From Pleurodeles waltl (taxonomy: Eukaryota; Chordata; Amphibia; Caudata; Salamandridae), in assembly GCF_031143425.1 (NCBI RefSeq), contig NC_090444.1:1351234323-1351298322 (forward strand): a stretch of DNA of 64,000 nucleotides. The letters are read 5' to 3'. Numbering within the stretch: position 1 is the first letter of the stretch; every line of letters starts with the position of its first letter. This document shows positions 1 to 11,789 of this stretch, one piece after another. Under the pieces are notes generated by a model. The model was given only the letters and a program-made list of their open reading frames with translations. It searched no databases and was not told the DNA's origin. The translations under genes and the position numbers were made by a program.

Positions 1-531
1 GACTTTGGGGTTGCTCTGAACCCCCAACGGTGGGCTACCTTGGACCCCAATTTGAACCCCATAGGTGGTTTACTTACCTGCAAGAACTAACATTACTTTA
101 CCTCCCCCAGGAACTGTGAAAATTGCACTGTGTTCACTTTTGAAACAGCTATATGTGTTTTATGTAAAAAGTATATATGCTATTGTGATTATTCAAAGTA
201 CCTACCTGCAATACCTTTCAAATGAGATATTACATGTAGAATTTGAACCTGTGGTTCTTAAAATAAACTAAGAAAATATATTTTTCTATAACAAAAACCT
301 ATTGGCCTGGAATTGTCTCTGAGTGTGTGTTCCTCATTTATTGCCTGTGTGTATGTACAACAAATGCTTAACACTACTCCTTTGATAAGCCTACTGCTCG
401 ACCACACTACCACAAAATAGAGCATTAGTATTATCTCTTTTTGCCACTATCTTACCTCTAAGGGGAACCCTTGGACTCTGTGCATACTATTCCTTACTTT
501 GAAATAGTGCATACAGAGCCAACTTCCTACA
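1..531 (-). mobile_element. LTR-type element, partial (runs off the window's left edge)
   Basis: Read on the minus strand, this begins TGTAGGAAGTTGGCTCTGTA at 531 and continues to the window edge, with an AATAAA polyadenylation signal on the minus strand near 330-346. The sharp junction at 531/532 lies inside Harbinger copy H1, next to sequence that in copy H2 lies about 90 bp from the end repeat. The TG start, the signal position and the clean junction fit one end of an LTR retrotransposon inserted into H1. The matching right border and target duplication would lie outside the window. The LTR assignment is inference; no coding part is visible here. Confidence 0.5.
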
Positions 532-556
532 GGTATTATGACCCATACATAGAAAT

Positions 557-2431
557 CCGCTGCCACAAGACCTCCTCCATCCTTATCTTCCTGCAGAAAA
601 GGCACCTGGCGTCTCAAGGCCAGGTTGTGCAACATGCAACATGCAACGATGATCTGGAACACCTTCTTGGGTGAATAGTACAGGGATCCACCTGTCAGAT
701 GTAGGCACCGGAACCTGGCCTTCAGGAGGGCAGAGGTTCTTTCAATTATCCTCCTTGTTCGCCCATGTGCCTCATTGTAACGTTCCTCTGCCCTTGTCCT
801 GGTATTCCTCACTGGGGTCAGTAGCCATGAGAGGTTGGGGTAACCAGAGTCACCTGCAAATATTCGAGGGATACCTGTTAGACAGACACTCACTCTTAGG
901 ACCAACCCCACACTGAAATACCTACATGAACTGGGTGGGGACCATGGGCTTACCTATTAGCCACACCCAGGCCCATATTTATACTTTTTTTTTAAAAACG
1001 ACGTACACCAGGCAGCGCCGGCGTTGGGGGGAAATGGCGTATGGGCGTCCAGAAATGGTGCAAGTCAGGCTGAGGCAAAAAAAACGCCACAACCCGATTT
1101 GCGCCATATTTTTACGACGCCCATCCCCCATTGAAATGACTCCTGTCTTAGCAAAGACAGGAGTCATGCCCCCTTGCCCAATGGCCATGCCCAGGGGACT
1201 TATGTCCCCTGGGCATGGTCATTGGGCATAGTGGCATGTAGGGGGGCACAAATCAGGCCCCCCTATGCCACAACATTTTTTAAAAAAAATTCCTTACCTG
1301 GACTTACCTTAATGTCCCTGGGGTGGGTCCCTCCATCCTTGGGTGTCCTCCTGGGGTGTGCAAGGGTGGCAGGGGGTGTCCCTGGGGGCAGGGGAGGGCA
1401 CCTCTGGGCTCATTCTGAGCCCACAGGTCCCTTAACTCCTGCCCTGACCCAGGCGCTAAAATCCGGCGCAAATGCAGGTTTTTTAGACCCGCCCACTCCC
1501 GGGCGTCATTTTTGCCCGGGAGTATAAATACGACGCATATGCATCGCAGTCATTTTTTAAGACGGGAACGCCTACCTTGCATATCATTAACGCAAGGAAG
1601 GTGTTCACGCAAAAAAATGACGCTAACTCCATGAACTTTGGCGCTAGACGCGTCTAACGCCAAAGTATAAATATGGAGTTAGTTTTGCGTCGAATTTGCG
1701 TCGAAAAAAACGACGCAAATTCGGCGCAAACGGAGTATAAATATGCCCCCCCAGTGCTTCTGGAGTTGAGACATCACATATAGAATGCTGTTATTCCTCA
1801 AGATGAAGGCATCATGCACAGAACCAGGATACTTGTCATTCACATGGGAGATGTACTGGTCCGCCAAACACACCATCTGCACATTCAGATGGTGATAGCT
1901 TTTTCTATTCTTGAACACTCGTTCGTTCCTCCGGGGGGACACAAATGCTACATGTGTACCATCAATGGCACCAATGATGTTGGGCATATGTCCCAGGGCA
2001 TACAAGTCAGCTTTCACTGTGGCCAAATCCTCCACCTGGGGGAATCCGATGTAGCTGCGCATGTGATTCAGCAGGGTAGACAACACTCTGGTCAACACGT
2101 TTGAGAACATAGGCTGTGACATGCCTGATGACAATGCCACTGTCGCATGGAATGAACCACTTGCCAGGAAATGGAGCACTGACAGGACCTGCACAAGAGG
2201 AGGGATGCCAGTGGGCTGGCGGATGGCTGAAATCAGGTCTGGCTCCAATTGGGCACACAGTTCTTGGATTGTGGCCCTATCAAGTTTGTAAGTTAGGATC
2301 ATGTGTCTGTCCTCTATTGTCACCATGTCCACAAGGGGTTTGTACACGGGAGGATGTCTCCATTTCATATTCATCCTCAGCGGTTGAAGTCTAGGGAGAA
2401 AAACGGTGAGCAGAGGGTCATATTCACACAT
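557..2431 (-). pseudogene. HARBI1-like DDE nuclease of H1, interrupted by a MITE
   Basis: This is a Harbinger transposase-type nuclease that would cut and rejoin DNA at transposon ends, normally with a Myb-like partner. Exon 1 runs from the Met at 2431 (MCEYDPLL) and stays open for about 229 codons up to an insertion at 971-1751, then resumes for 17 bp to a donor at 953-951. Exon 2 starts at 853 and restores the HARBI1-style W-L-x-G-D-S junction across a ~100-bp GT-AG intron. Catalytic residues are Asp157 (GAIDGTH), Asp207 (YPGSVHDAF) and a Glu in RRIIERT near residue 265. The conserved ACCMLHNLALR motif is present. The acidic C-terminus seen in H3 and H4 is deleted. Apart from the insertion and the lost tail the frame is open, so this was probably the least mutated nuclease before interruption. 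Confidence 0.85.
971..1751. mobile_element. Non-autonomous DNA element (~0.78 kb), family M1, inside H1 nuclease exon 1
   Basis: Ends are inverted: GCCCATATTTATAC on the left and GAGTATAAATATGCCCC on the right. H3 shows the uninterrupted site (gccacacccagtgcttctgg in reverse complement), so the borders are certain to within a few bases. The target duplication is CAG, CCAG or CCCAG and cannot be fixed further. The interior has a hairpin (ACTCCTGTCTTAG / CAAAGACAGGAGT near 1139-1165) and a GC-rich middle. It has no coding capacity. A diverged relative lies at 34350-35180 with the same internal order, including the same hairpin. Confidence 0.75.
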
Positions 2432-2828
2432 CTGTTGAAATAATGATGCATTTCATCCTTTACAGAAACAGTATGTGAATTTGAGAGTCAGTTGATGTGC
2501 CAATGTCTGCTGTGACGCAGTTAGGTGCCATGGCCTGTGCCCCCCTGAAATGGCGGCTTCCTGACCTCTGAGGAGAGACAAGTGGAAATGAGGTAACTCT
2601 GCTGGCATTGTGCGCCGTAGTGGTCGACAACCGCCACGCAACTTCGCATTGGTTACCATTAGGCCCTATGGGTTCAAGGAGCCAATGGCGATGTACGCCG
2701 GTGGTGACGGTACGCACCGCCACGGACATGACTGCCATTTTCTATCTGTTCACTCACTTGCTACCTGACCTTCAACAGGAGGGGACCCACACTGCAAGTG
2801 CTGCTGTGACCTGTGTCTGGAAGCGACA
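2432..2828. promoter_or_regulatory. Divergent spacer between nuclease and ORF-B of H1
   Basis: About 0.4 kb separates the nuclease start (minus) from the ORF-B start (plus). The same spacer occurs in H2 (15022-15441) with similar sequence, and a remnant is in H3 (about 25373-25581). Divergent genes with a conserved spacer suggest a shared bidirectional promoter. I see no clear TATA box or initiator, so the promoter role is inference. Confidence 0.3.
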
Positions 2829-5659
2829 ATGGCTTAAGTGTTTGGGGAAAGGGCCCCTGCCTTCACTTCAGAGGAGTTGGAGAGACTGGTGGTCCTACCC
2901 CAGTACACTTTGCTCTATGGTCCTCCAGACAAACAGGTGAGTACACTGTGAGCATGAAGCATGGACCATGAATGTATGGAGTGCTGTGTGTGTGAGCCTT
3001 ATGTAGTGGGGGCTGAGGGGTCCTGGGCAGAGTTCTGCATGTATGGTGGTCAGTCAGTCCGGACGGTATAACTAATCCCTTTTCTGCTGTCTTTTTCCTG
3101 CAGGTCTGCACCAATCAGAAAAAGGGTATTTGGCATGCCATCGCCAAGGAGGTGTGGACCCTGGGGGTCTTTGACAGGCGGAGCACCCACCGCTGCAAAC
3201 TGTGGGAGGACCAGCGCCGCTGGGCAAGGAAGACGGCTGAGGCCCAGCTGGGGCTGGCCTCCCAACGAGGAAGGGGTGCCCGTCATACCCTGACCCCCCT
3301 GATGTTCTGCATCCTGGCGGTGGCCTATCCGGAGTTGGATGGGCGCTTGAAGGCATCACAGCAGCCACAAGGGGGTGAGTACAGATTTAGAATCATGACT
3401 TTGCCCGCGATAAGGTGTTACCTGGGTGGCGGATGTGGGCTGTGGGTGCCACTAGGCCAGGGCGAACATGGCAGGGTAGGTCCCTTGTTGGTCAGGTTCT
3501 GAAGCACTCCAACCCCAATAGTGTAAGTGGCCATCTACTACTGGGCAGGGTCCTGTTTGTTTCAGGTGTGCAGCTAATGCTGTTATGCTATGTACCCCAT
3601 GGGCTGGTGACTAGCTTTGTAACTGGTAGTGCATGGCCTAGTGTAAAGGGCTGCTCCCTGTGTGTTGTCCACGCCAACGGTAGTGTTGTTGCTGGCACTG
3701 ACCAAGTGTATCCTCTATCTCTACCCCCCCTCCTTGTTTTGTCACCCGGTCCTTGTGTGCATTAGCATCATCTGGCGGAGGAGCAGAGGCACCGGTGACG
3801 GAGGGAGCTGTATCCCACATGGGCATGGAGGCCGAATCCACTGACGGTGAGGGCACCAGTGGGACGGAGGGCGAGGGGAGCATCACAACGGAGACAGGAG
3901 GGGACACTACAGACAGTGACTCCTCGTCCGATGGAAGCTCCCTGGTGGTGGCAGACACCACTGTGCCCAATCCAACAACAGGTACAGCCGGCACCCTCTG
4001 TACCAGGACCGCCCTCCCAGCAGCCCCTCAGCGTGTTTGCCATGCCCGATCACCCAGGAGAGCGAGCATCTCCTTCACCCTAGGCACCTCAGGCCCTGCC
4101 CCAGTCAGCCCTGCTGCCCTCAGTGAGGAGGCTATTGACCTCCTGAGAGCCCTCACTGTTGGGCAGTCAACCATGCCATCCAGGGTGTCGAAAGGCATTT
4201 GCAACAAACAAATGCATACATGCAGGGCATTCACTCTGGCGTGGCGGCCCAATAGACAGCATTTCAGGCTCTGGCCTCCGAACTGATGGCAGCCATTGTC
4301 CCTGTCTCCAGCCTCCCCCTCCAACTTCCTCTACCCAGTCCCAATCCCCTCGAATCCAACGTATCCCAAGCACACCTTCAGACCAGCATTCACCCAAATC
4401 AACACACAGAAGTGGCTCAGGCAAACACAAGCACCACGCTTCATCTCACAGGCATGAACACAAGCACCATCCCAATGCAGACACACCAACATCCACAGCC
4501 TCCACTGTGTCCCCCTCCTCCTCGTCGTCCACCTCCCTCCCAGTAGTATCTCCACTCACACCTGCATGCACTACATCCTCATCCACTACCTCCATCACGC
4601 CTATCACTACACGTCCCTCACTGGCAGTCACCACCCCCACATCCATGCACACATCCCCTGTGTCCTCTCCCACTGTGTCTGTGACCCCTCCTCCCAAAGT
4701 ACACAAACCCAAGCCCACACCCACCCAACAGCCATCCACCTCACAACAGCATCCAGCTCATGCACCTGCACCCAAACACAGCAGACTGACACCGCCTACA
4801 ACCACTCCCTCTACCTCCACTCCCAAACCTTCACCCTCTTCCCACCCCAATATCCCTAAGAAGCTTTTCCTCACCAACATTGACCTCTTCCCTACCCCTC
4901 CCCTCTCGGCCTTCACCTCGGTCCAGGGTGGCCAGAACCCAGCCCACCACCTCAGCCACCAAGTCCACTTCCGCTGTGGTTTCTGCAGCTGTCAGAGGCT
5001 CTAAGGGGGCACCCATCAGCCCAGCCAGTGTGCCACCAACCCCTGCCAAGGCCAAGAAGGTTCTGCCACCTGGCAAGGGCAAGAAGGGAGCAGCATCCAG
5101 CAAGGAGAAGGAGCCATAACCACCCAGCAAGGCCATGTCAAAGACTCCAGCTGGCAGACCAAAGGAGGCACCACCATCTGCCCAGGGCAGGAAGGGGCAC
5201 AGAACACCAGCCAAGGCACTTCAGACGTCCAAGCCTGCAGGTGAAGGCCTGGTGGCTACCTGCACAACCACCAGCACCCGCACCTGTACTGCGGCCAGCA
5301 CCGCCACCTGCACCGCCGCAATCACCGCTGCAAGCACCGCTGCAAACACTGCCACCTGCACCTCTGAAAGTAGCACCACTGCCAGCAGCAGCAGCCCCAG
5401 TGGGCAGCCGTCCGAGGCTGCATTGGAAGGGCTGGAGCCTCCCCCCTCCACTGGCAGAACCGTCACCTGCACCGCGGACAACAACGCTACCTGCACCGCC
5501 GCAAGCACGTCCACCTGCACCGCTGAAAGTAGTACCACTGCCAGAAGCAGCAGCCCCATTGGGCAGCTGTCCAAGGCTGCAGGGGAAGGGCTGGAGCCTC
5601 CCTCCACCACTGGCAGCACCCCCACCAGCACCGGCACTACTACCACTGTGCAGCCGTAG
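2829..5659 (+). pseudogene. ORF-B of H1: Myb/SANT-like protein with long low-complexity tail
   Basis: There are three exons by comparison with H2: 2829-2936, 3104-3374 and 3766-5659, with GT-AG borders (donors at 2937 and 3375, acceptors ending 3103 and 3765). Exons 1-2 encode a Myb/SANT-like (Myb_DNA-bind_5 type) domain: a GPPDKQ stretch, then KKGIWHAIAKEV and a helix with W-E-D-x-R-R-W-A-R-K that matches the KRWxDL recognition-helix signature of this family. Exon 3 encodes an acidic TEG/EGEGTSGTEGEG stretch, an Ala/Gln-rich helix (possible coiled coil), then His/Lys/Ser/Thr/Pro-rich and Thr-Cys-Thr-rich repeats. Codon 3 of exon 1 is a stop and exon 1 has a small deletion; exon 3 has several frame changes. 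It would be a nuclear DNA-binding partner of the nuclease (inference). Confidence 0.7.
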
Positions 5660-5796
5660 CTGCTGGCGGATGGACTGTAGACCTGCCTCCTTGGAGTATC
5701 ATGCATCATGCCCACTGCAAATCCCACGACTCTGACACCCAGGTGAGGGACTGTGACCTGGCACTCCCCAAGTGATGTATCACTGGGCACACAGAC

Positions 5797-6108
5797 CCCT
5801 CCAGAACCAGTGGAATATGGCATCCACTCACCCTATCCTTGGCAGGATGAAGCACACTGTGCATAAAGCCCCCTCCAGAACCAGTGGTAGAAGGCATCCA
5901 CTCACCCTACCCTTGGCAGGATGACGCTACTGGGCACAAAGCCCCCTCCAGAACCAGTGGAAGAAGGCATCCAGTCACCCTAACCTTGGCAGTATGAAGC
6001 ACACTGGCCACAATGCCCCCTCCAGAACCAGTGGAAGAAGGCATCCACTCACCCTAGCCTTTGCAGGATGAAGCACACTTGCCACAATGTCTCCTACAGA
6101 ACCAGTGG
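5797..6108. repeat. 74-bp minisatellite of H1 (about 4-5 units)
   Basis: Units are marked by CCCTCCAGAACCAGTGG at about 5797, 5870, 5944 and 6018, with a degenerate one near 6090, spaced 73-74 bp. Each unit continues with CATCCACTCACCCTA...TTGGCAGGATGAAG. The same array lies immediately 3' of ORF-B in all four Harbinger copies. Confidence 0.9.
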
Positions 6109-6397
6109 AGAAACCACCCACTAGAGAGATTGTGGCTTTGCACTCTGCAGGAGCAAGCAGTGGGCAAACCACCACTAGAGAGACTGTGGCTTTGCACTCC
6201 CCAGGACCAAGCAGTGGGCAAACCATCCACTTGGGAGACTGTGGCTTTGCACTCCCCAGGACCAAGCAGTGGGCAAACCACCCACTTGAGAGACTGTGGC
6301 TTTAAACTCCCGAGGACCAAGCAGTGGGCAAAACACCCACTAGAGAGACTGTGGCTGTGCACTCCCCAGGACCAAGCAGTGGGCGTGAATCCCCCTC
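6109..6397. repeat. 55-bp minisatellite of H1 (about 5 units)
   Basis: Tandem units contain GAGACTGTGGCTTTGCACTC then CCAGGACCAAGCAGTGGGCA. Spacing is about 55 bp. The array directly abuts the 74-bp minisatellite, as in H2 and H3. Confidence 0.9.
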
Positions 6398-7240
6398 CAG
6401 GAGCAGTGGTGCAGTATTATCATCTGGCTGAGGTGCCCCCCCTTCCCTGTCCCCCTGAGGTGCCTGTGTGTTTTCAACCTGAAGCCCCTGCATTGTTCTC
6501 TCCGTTTTGAGGCAGGAGTCAAGTGTGGGCTTGGCCTATGTGTTATGGCCCAGTGGGCCACGGACTATTTTTGTGTGGACAATGTCCCTCATTTTGCATA
6601 TATTTTACATACTGTTTATTTATTTATGAACGTATTTCTAAGTATTTCGAATATTGCACTCATTTTACTCTTTTCTTTTGTCCTTGCGTTATTCCAGAGG
6701 GGTACGGGGTGTATATATAATGTTGTCGCATGTGTTTGTGTGTATGGTGTTGGGGATGAGGGTGATGCGTGTGTGTGTGACAGTCTCTTTTTCCTCCCCC
6801 CTCCCTTGTGTGCTAGGTGCAGTACTCACCGTGGTCGTTGTCGCCGGCGTTGGTGCTCCTGGTATATGAGCAGATACACCAGCATGGGGAAGACCTGCAG
6901 CTCCGGCTCCATGGCATCCTGGTTCTTCCTTGAGTGTCGAGAGGTGGGTGGTTTCCCTTCAAAGTACTGTTTCTGCCGTGCTTTTGATGGCGTTGGTACC
7001 ACCCCGGAAAAGATGGCGGATGAGGGGGTTGTAATGGAGTGGGCAGTACATTGTCTTCCGCCTGGATGTTGGCGGTTGCCACCGCAGTGTTTGTTGCTAC
7101 CGTGGTGGTGGTAGGAGTGTTAAAGTAGCTGTCTGTGTTGGCGGTTTCCGCCATGGTCATGATTAAATTTTTGTTACTGCCGGCCTGTTGGCGGCATTAC
7201 TGCTGCTTTAACACCGACCGCCAAGGTTTTAATGAGGGCC
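6398..7240. repeat. Right subterminal region and end repeat of H1
   Basis: Non-coding; it matches the corresponding parts of H2 (19166-20034) and H3 (22283-23099, reversed). It ends with GCCAAGGTTTTAATGAGGGCC at 7220-7240, the right-hand end repeat. The segment 7010-7240 carries many short GGCGGT/ACCGCC words in alternating orientation, typical of this family's ends. Confidence 0.75.
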
Positions 7241-7549
7241 ATAATTTGGCTTCTCTTGCTGCATAACTTAGTCGATGCTGTGACATAGATTTGTGCTCTT
7301 TCGACACAATTCCAGTGATAGTACTGTGAGTTTTTACAAATAGCATGCCTACACACAAAGGTTGCAGGGGTTACTTTGTTAATGTGTGCTTTTTGACAAC
7401 AAAGGTACAATTTTGGTTTCAAGAAATTACCTTTAAACTGGTAATGGCACAGCAGGTCCCTCAACAATTAAGTTTTGCACAAGCCATGACAAATATATGC
7501 TATATATAAGTAATATGGTTATGTTGCAAAGTGAATTAATACTGTGTCT
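7241..7549. other. Unclassified flank of H1
   Basis: AT-rich sequence to the right of the H1 end. The three bases after the end are ATA. I see no coding, RNA or repeat signature here. Confidence 0.4.
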
Positions 7550-9620
7550 AGTCAAACCTGCACATGTTTGAAAACTAGACAACCAGGGAAGTCCAGGGCC
7601 GCATGACTGGTGTGGCTTTCACCAGGTGATGTTACCCCGAAGCCCATGTAAACGTCAAACTTTTTGCTCGCTTTTCTGTAATGGAAAGCTCTGGATCTGT
7701 GGAGAGCCACAGATTTCCTACCACCCTCAGTTCCCACACATCTCCTGATAAGAATGGTACTCCACTTGTGTGGTGGGCCAATAGACAACAACTCAAAAGG
7801 CCCTAACATACTACATTCATGGACAAGCAATAGGGGTGGATGCTGCATTTGGTACCATGCTGTGGCATCACCCATGCAAACTGACAAACCACAGACATTT
7901 GTGAAAACTAAATGACCAGGGGTGTACAGGGTGGTATGCCTTAGATCCCTTGATTGAAACAGGAATCCACAAAATTTCTACTAACCTGCATTTCCTCATG
8001 TGTGCTGATATAAATGCTGCCTCACTTGTGTGGTTGGGCCCAATTCCCTCTAAAGGAATGGCTCAAACCAAGGTCAATGGGAGCCCTTGCCAGAGGACTC
8101 CCATTGACCTTGGTTTGAGCTATTTGTGTTGCATACACTATACCCAGCCAAACAAGTGGGGCAGCATATTTATAAGCACAAGTGGGATATTGCTGAGTGG
8201 TAAGAATTTTGTAGATTCTTATGGATTCCAGAAGCTTCCATCACAAAACTGGAAGGAAAATGCTTTGTTTCAGGCAAAGTTTGATGTTTGCAGAGCATTG
8301 ACGAATGGGCCTACACACACGAGTGAGGTACCATTTTTATTGAGAGATTGGGGGAATGCTGGGTAGAAAGAGGTTTGTGGCTCCCCACAGATTCCAGAAC
8401 TTTCCATCACAGACATCTGAGGAAAAATCAGTTTTTTTGTCAATGTTTGAGGTTTGCAAGGGATTCTGGGTACAAAAACCTGGGGAGAGCCACACAGGTC
8501 ACCACATCCTGGATTCCCAGAGGTGTCTAGTCTTCCAAAATGTGCATGTTTGCTTGGTTTTCCTAGGTGACTAGTGAGCTAGGACACAAAATCCACAGCC
8601 ATCCACTTTGCCAAAAAAAGGTGAGTTTTTAATCGAAAAATGTGCTGTGGGTATGTTGCTTTTTGGGACATTGTCTGTTCAAGACACCAAGCCTACCCAC
8701 ACAAATGAGACACCATTTTTATCTTGAGACTTGGGGAATGCTGAGTGGAAGGAAGTTTGTGGCTTCCCACAGACTCCAGAACTTTCCGTCACAGAAATGT
8801 GAAGAAAATGTGTTTTTTAAATCAAAGTTTGAGGTTTGCAAGGAATTCTTGGTAAAAAAAACATGGTGAAGACATGCAAGTCACCACCACCGTGGATACC
8901 CCTCTGTTTCTACTTTTTAAAAGTGTAAAGGTTTGATAGGTATCCCTAGGTGCCGGCTGAGCTAGGCTCAAGATATACAGCTACCCACATTCTGAAAAAA
9001 TGGTCAGTTTTCAGTGGAAAAATATGAAGCATCCATGTTGTGTTTTGACCTGTTTTCTGTCACGGGCACTAGGCCTACCCACACAAGTGAGGTACCATTT
9101 ATATCAGATGACATGTAGGAGCACAGATTAGTAGAATATTTGTTATTAACAATTGGATTTTATTGCATTTCTGCCTTTGAAATGTATGCCAGTGTATAAG
9201 AAATAAGGCGTATTGAAAAACTACTCCTAAATAATGTGCTAGTATGGATACCCACAAATTTGTAGATGTACAAATAACCACTTCTTCCAAACTCCATAGC
9301 TTGTGCACAATGTTGTTTTGATACCCAATTTTCATTCTACATATTTCACCATGTGAATTGGTCTGTAAAATCCATTGTAGGGTGCAGCTAAGTTGTTGGC
9401 TCAGGATACCTTGGGTTCTTGAAGACCCTCCAAACCCTATATAACCCCACAACCAGAGGGGTCTAGCAGACGCAATGGTACATTGCTTTTATAAATAGGC
9501 CATTGTGACAAAATGTTACAGATGAAAATATTGTCACAAATGGCTGTTTTTTCCTACTCATGTTCAAAATTTCTTTGTTTCAACAGATAGTTTCTTTGAG
9601 AAAACCTTGATGGATCTACA
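7550..9620. repeat. Composite dispersed repeat with ~385-bp tandem units, copy 1
   Basis: Plus-orientation units are anchored by CCTACCCACACAAGTGAGGT-like sequence at about 8311, 8691 and 9073 (380-382 bp apart). Each contains CAGATTCCAGAACTTTCCAT and AGGTTTGCAAGGGATTCTGG words. From 7550 to about 8040 related units run in the opposite orientation, so the array flips at the hairpin at 8061-8120. The last unit passes into a tail (about 9100-9620) that matches 62700-63080 plus 63695-63840, showing that array and tail travel together as one repeat family. No protein is encoded; I do not recognise a named family. Confidence 0.75.
8061..8120. repeat. Perfect 23-bp-arm hairpin at the array's inversion point
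   Basis: Arms 8061-8083 (GCTCAAACCAAGGTCAATGG...) and 8098-8120 are exact reverse complements separated by 14 bp. The hairpin lies where the ~385-bp repeat units change orientation. Confidence 0.9.
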
Positions 9621-9742
9621 CATATAACCCCTTGCTGAACTCAGAATTTTGCTTAAACTGTGGTACAAAATTGGCTTTTATTCAGCTGTGCATGTTCCTG
9701 AATGCTGGGAAGATGGCAACTTTAGCCCAGCAAACCGCTCAT

Positions 9743-11460
9743 TTTTTAAAAATATATCTTTATTGTAGTTTTCAAAATAGAACCATACAAGATTCATTGT
9801 ACAGTGAAGTGTACACCCCTGAGTTCGATCTCCATGGGATACAAGAAATAGCAACTGTAATTGTGCTGATGTTATTTGAAATATGAGAGTGAAATACAAG
9901 GCTCAGTGGATAGTAACTTATAGCATTGCAAGAAAAGCAATTAACAGTACAGATATTGAGTAAGGTTTTTTCATAGTCTGTTGAATAACAACCAACAGAG
10001 CGCAAATAACAAAACAGTGTTGACACCTACAATAACTTCCAGCTGGACGTCCTCTTCTCTGGAGTGTGGAGGGGGCCGGCAAGGTGGGAAAGCAGAGAAT
10101 GCAATATCCATGATCCCCAAGGAGCAACGGACGGGGAAGGGTCAGAAGGAGAAGTTGCGAGGGGTCTCTGTTGGAGATATCCAAATCTGGTGATCCCCTA
10201 TACTAAAAGCAAGTCTACCAAGGTCAGGTTTGTGAGGTCATCAACTGACCCAACAGTTTTAATGAATTGGATTAAGGGGGGGGTTGCAATAAATCAAACA
10301 TGTTGAGGATGGTTATATCCTAGAGAGTGGCTGTGCCCTTGTCTCCCTGCTGGAGCTGGCAGTACATCATGGCGTCTGCTTCAGCCACCGCCCATTTGTG
10401 TGTTACTTGAAGCAAAGTAAGTACCGTGGGCAGCTGTGCAGTTGACCATTACATGGCTTTTAATCTTTTGAACAGGACCAGATTGCGGTCTACCAGTCTC
10501 AGGTGGAATTTGGTGCATTTCAAATGTTTGGTGATTCCCAATAGGCAAAGGATCAGGAGACAGCTGTATGTCAACTACTGTGGAGATATGTTCAAGCACC
10601 TGAAATCAGACCCGCACGAGTGGTGGGCATTTCCAAACAATATGTAGAAATGTAGCATCTGCATGGCACTTTGATGGTGTACTTCGGAACATTGTGTGAA
10701 GTGGATGCAGAGTGAGGTATGTTTGATGAAGATGATAAAACAGCATGAAGTTAAGGTGAGCGTACCATGATACATGTTTTATGTGTTCCCGTGACATTGC
10801 CCATTGTTTGGCAATTCGGGTGGTGCCCAGGTCTTACTCCCGTCGAGGTTTACTTTCTAGTGTATGATCTGCGCCAGCCACTAAGAACCCAGTGTAGAGG
10901 AAGGATAATGCCTTGCATCCCCCCGTGTGTAAGGAAGCATTGTAACCTCTCGTGTAGTTTGGGTTCGTTGCCACCTGCCTACCAGGGTCTCTAAAATCCA
11001 GTGTAAGGGCACGATAAGTGAGGAAGGAGCCCACTCTGAGTCCATGGGTGTCATGGAGATTTTAGAATGACTGCAGAATACTGTCTTCAAACAGGTCACC
11101 CATCTAGAGTATACCTGCATCTTGCAATGGCGTCAGGTCATATAATCCAGTAACAGCCTTGTACCAGACATGTCCCAGAGAGGAAGCTGTGGTGCATATG
11201 GGAACAGATTCCGTTTGGGCTAGATATACCTATTCCACACCACTTTGGCTATGCACTGTAATTTACTCAAATCCTTTGGTTGGCATCCAGGTGTCAATAA
11301 CCACTGCAATAGCCCCCTACCACCGGGTTCATCTGGCAAAAACCTATACTATCCTTTTCCCTCCCCAACCATCTCATTGGCCACTGCAACTAACCAACTG
11401 CAAAATATAATTATAGATCAGGCACCCCAGGACACCCTCCAAAATAGGTCGCTGCAACAT
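9743..11460 (-). pseudogene. L1-family LINE, 3' fragment of ORF2 plus 3' end
   Basis: The minus strand carries the ORF2 C-terminal region. A conserved stretch ATFLHIVWKCPPLVRVW (about 10600-10650) matches the L1 pattern of a short 'tFLHxWWxCPxixxFW' block followed by the DP..LxIGN motif. Upstream pieces (FLTYRALTLDFRDPG near 10990-11030) fit the preceding L1 segment. Frames are broken by several stops. The minus-strand 3' end has AATAAA followed by an A-rich end at about 9743-9770, as expected for a poly(A)-primed insert. It is 5'-truncated; the upstream border is uncertain and may extend past 11460. Confidence 0.7.
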
Positions 11461-11789
11461 TAAAATCAAGGCCCATTTTTGGGCGGGTCCACTGAACTTT
11501 ATGCAACAGATTACAATGAAATGTAGACCTTCATGATCTTTCAAGTGTCCCGCAAGCTTCTAGTAAGGTTCTTGCAATTGTAAAGGAACCTCAAAAAAGA
11601 TTGCTGGTAACATGTCTCGATATCACAGTGTCAAACTGTGAACCATATCCTGTTATGCAATAATAAAAAAAAACATTATTTTCAGAAAATAATGTCTGAT
11701 ACAACATATATTATAGAATCATTCTGTTACACATAAACCCACAAAAATAATGAATTTACTTTAAAAAGAAAATGCACTGAAAAAACTGA
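11461..11789. other. Unclassified stretch left of H2
   Basis: AT-rich; it may be the degraded continuation of the L1 fragment. No open frame or repeat structure is visible. Confidence 0.3.

Larger units (their letters stand above)
532..7240 (+). mobile_element. Harbinger copy H1 (three-gene family), rearranged
   Basis: Order along the window: about 25 bp of left subterminal sequence, the nuclease gene (minus), ORF-B (plus), 74-bp minisatellite, 55-bp minisatellite and right end repeat finishing ...AATGAGGGCC at 7240. The left subterminal bit (532-556) is joined directly to the nuclease 3' part, so ORF-A and the last nuclease codons have been deleted. The left end repeat is not present; it was either lost or displaced beyond the LTR element at 1-531. 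A separate 0.78-kb insertion splits nuclease exon 1. Strand is given by ORF-B. Confidence 0.85.

Noticed and set aside
5221..5823. 200-codon minus-strand frame of Val/Leu repeats
   Set aside because: Reverse of the ORF-B Thr/Cys/Ser-coding repeats; the plus-strand frame is the one shared across copies.
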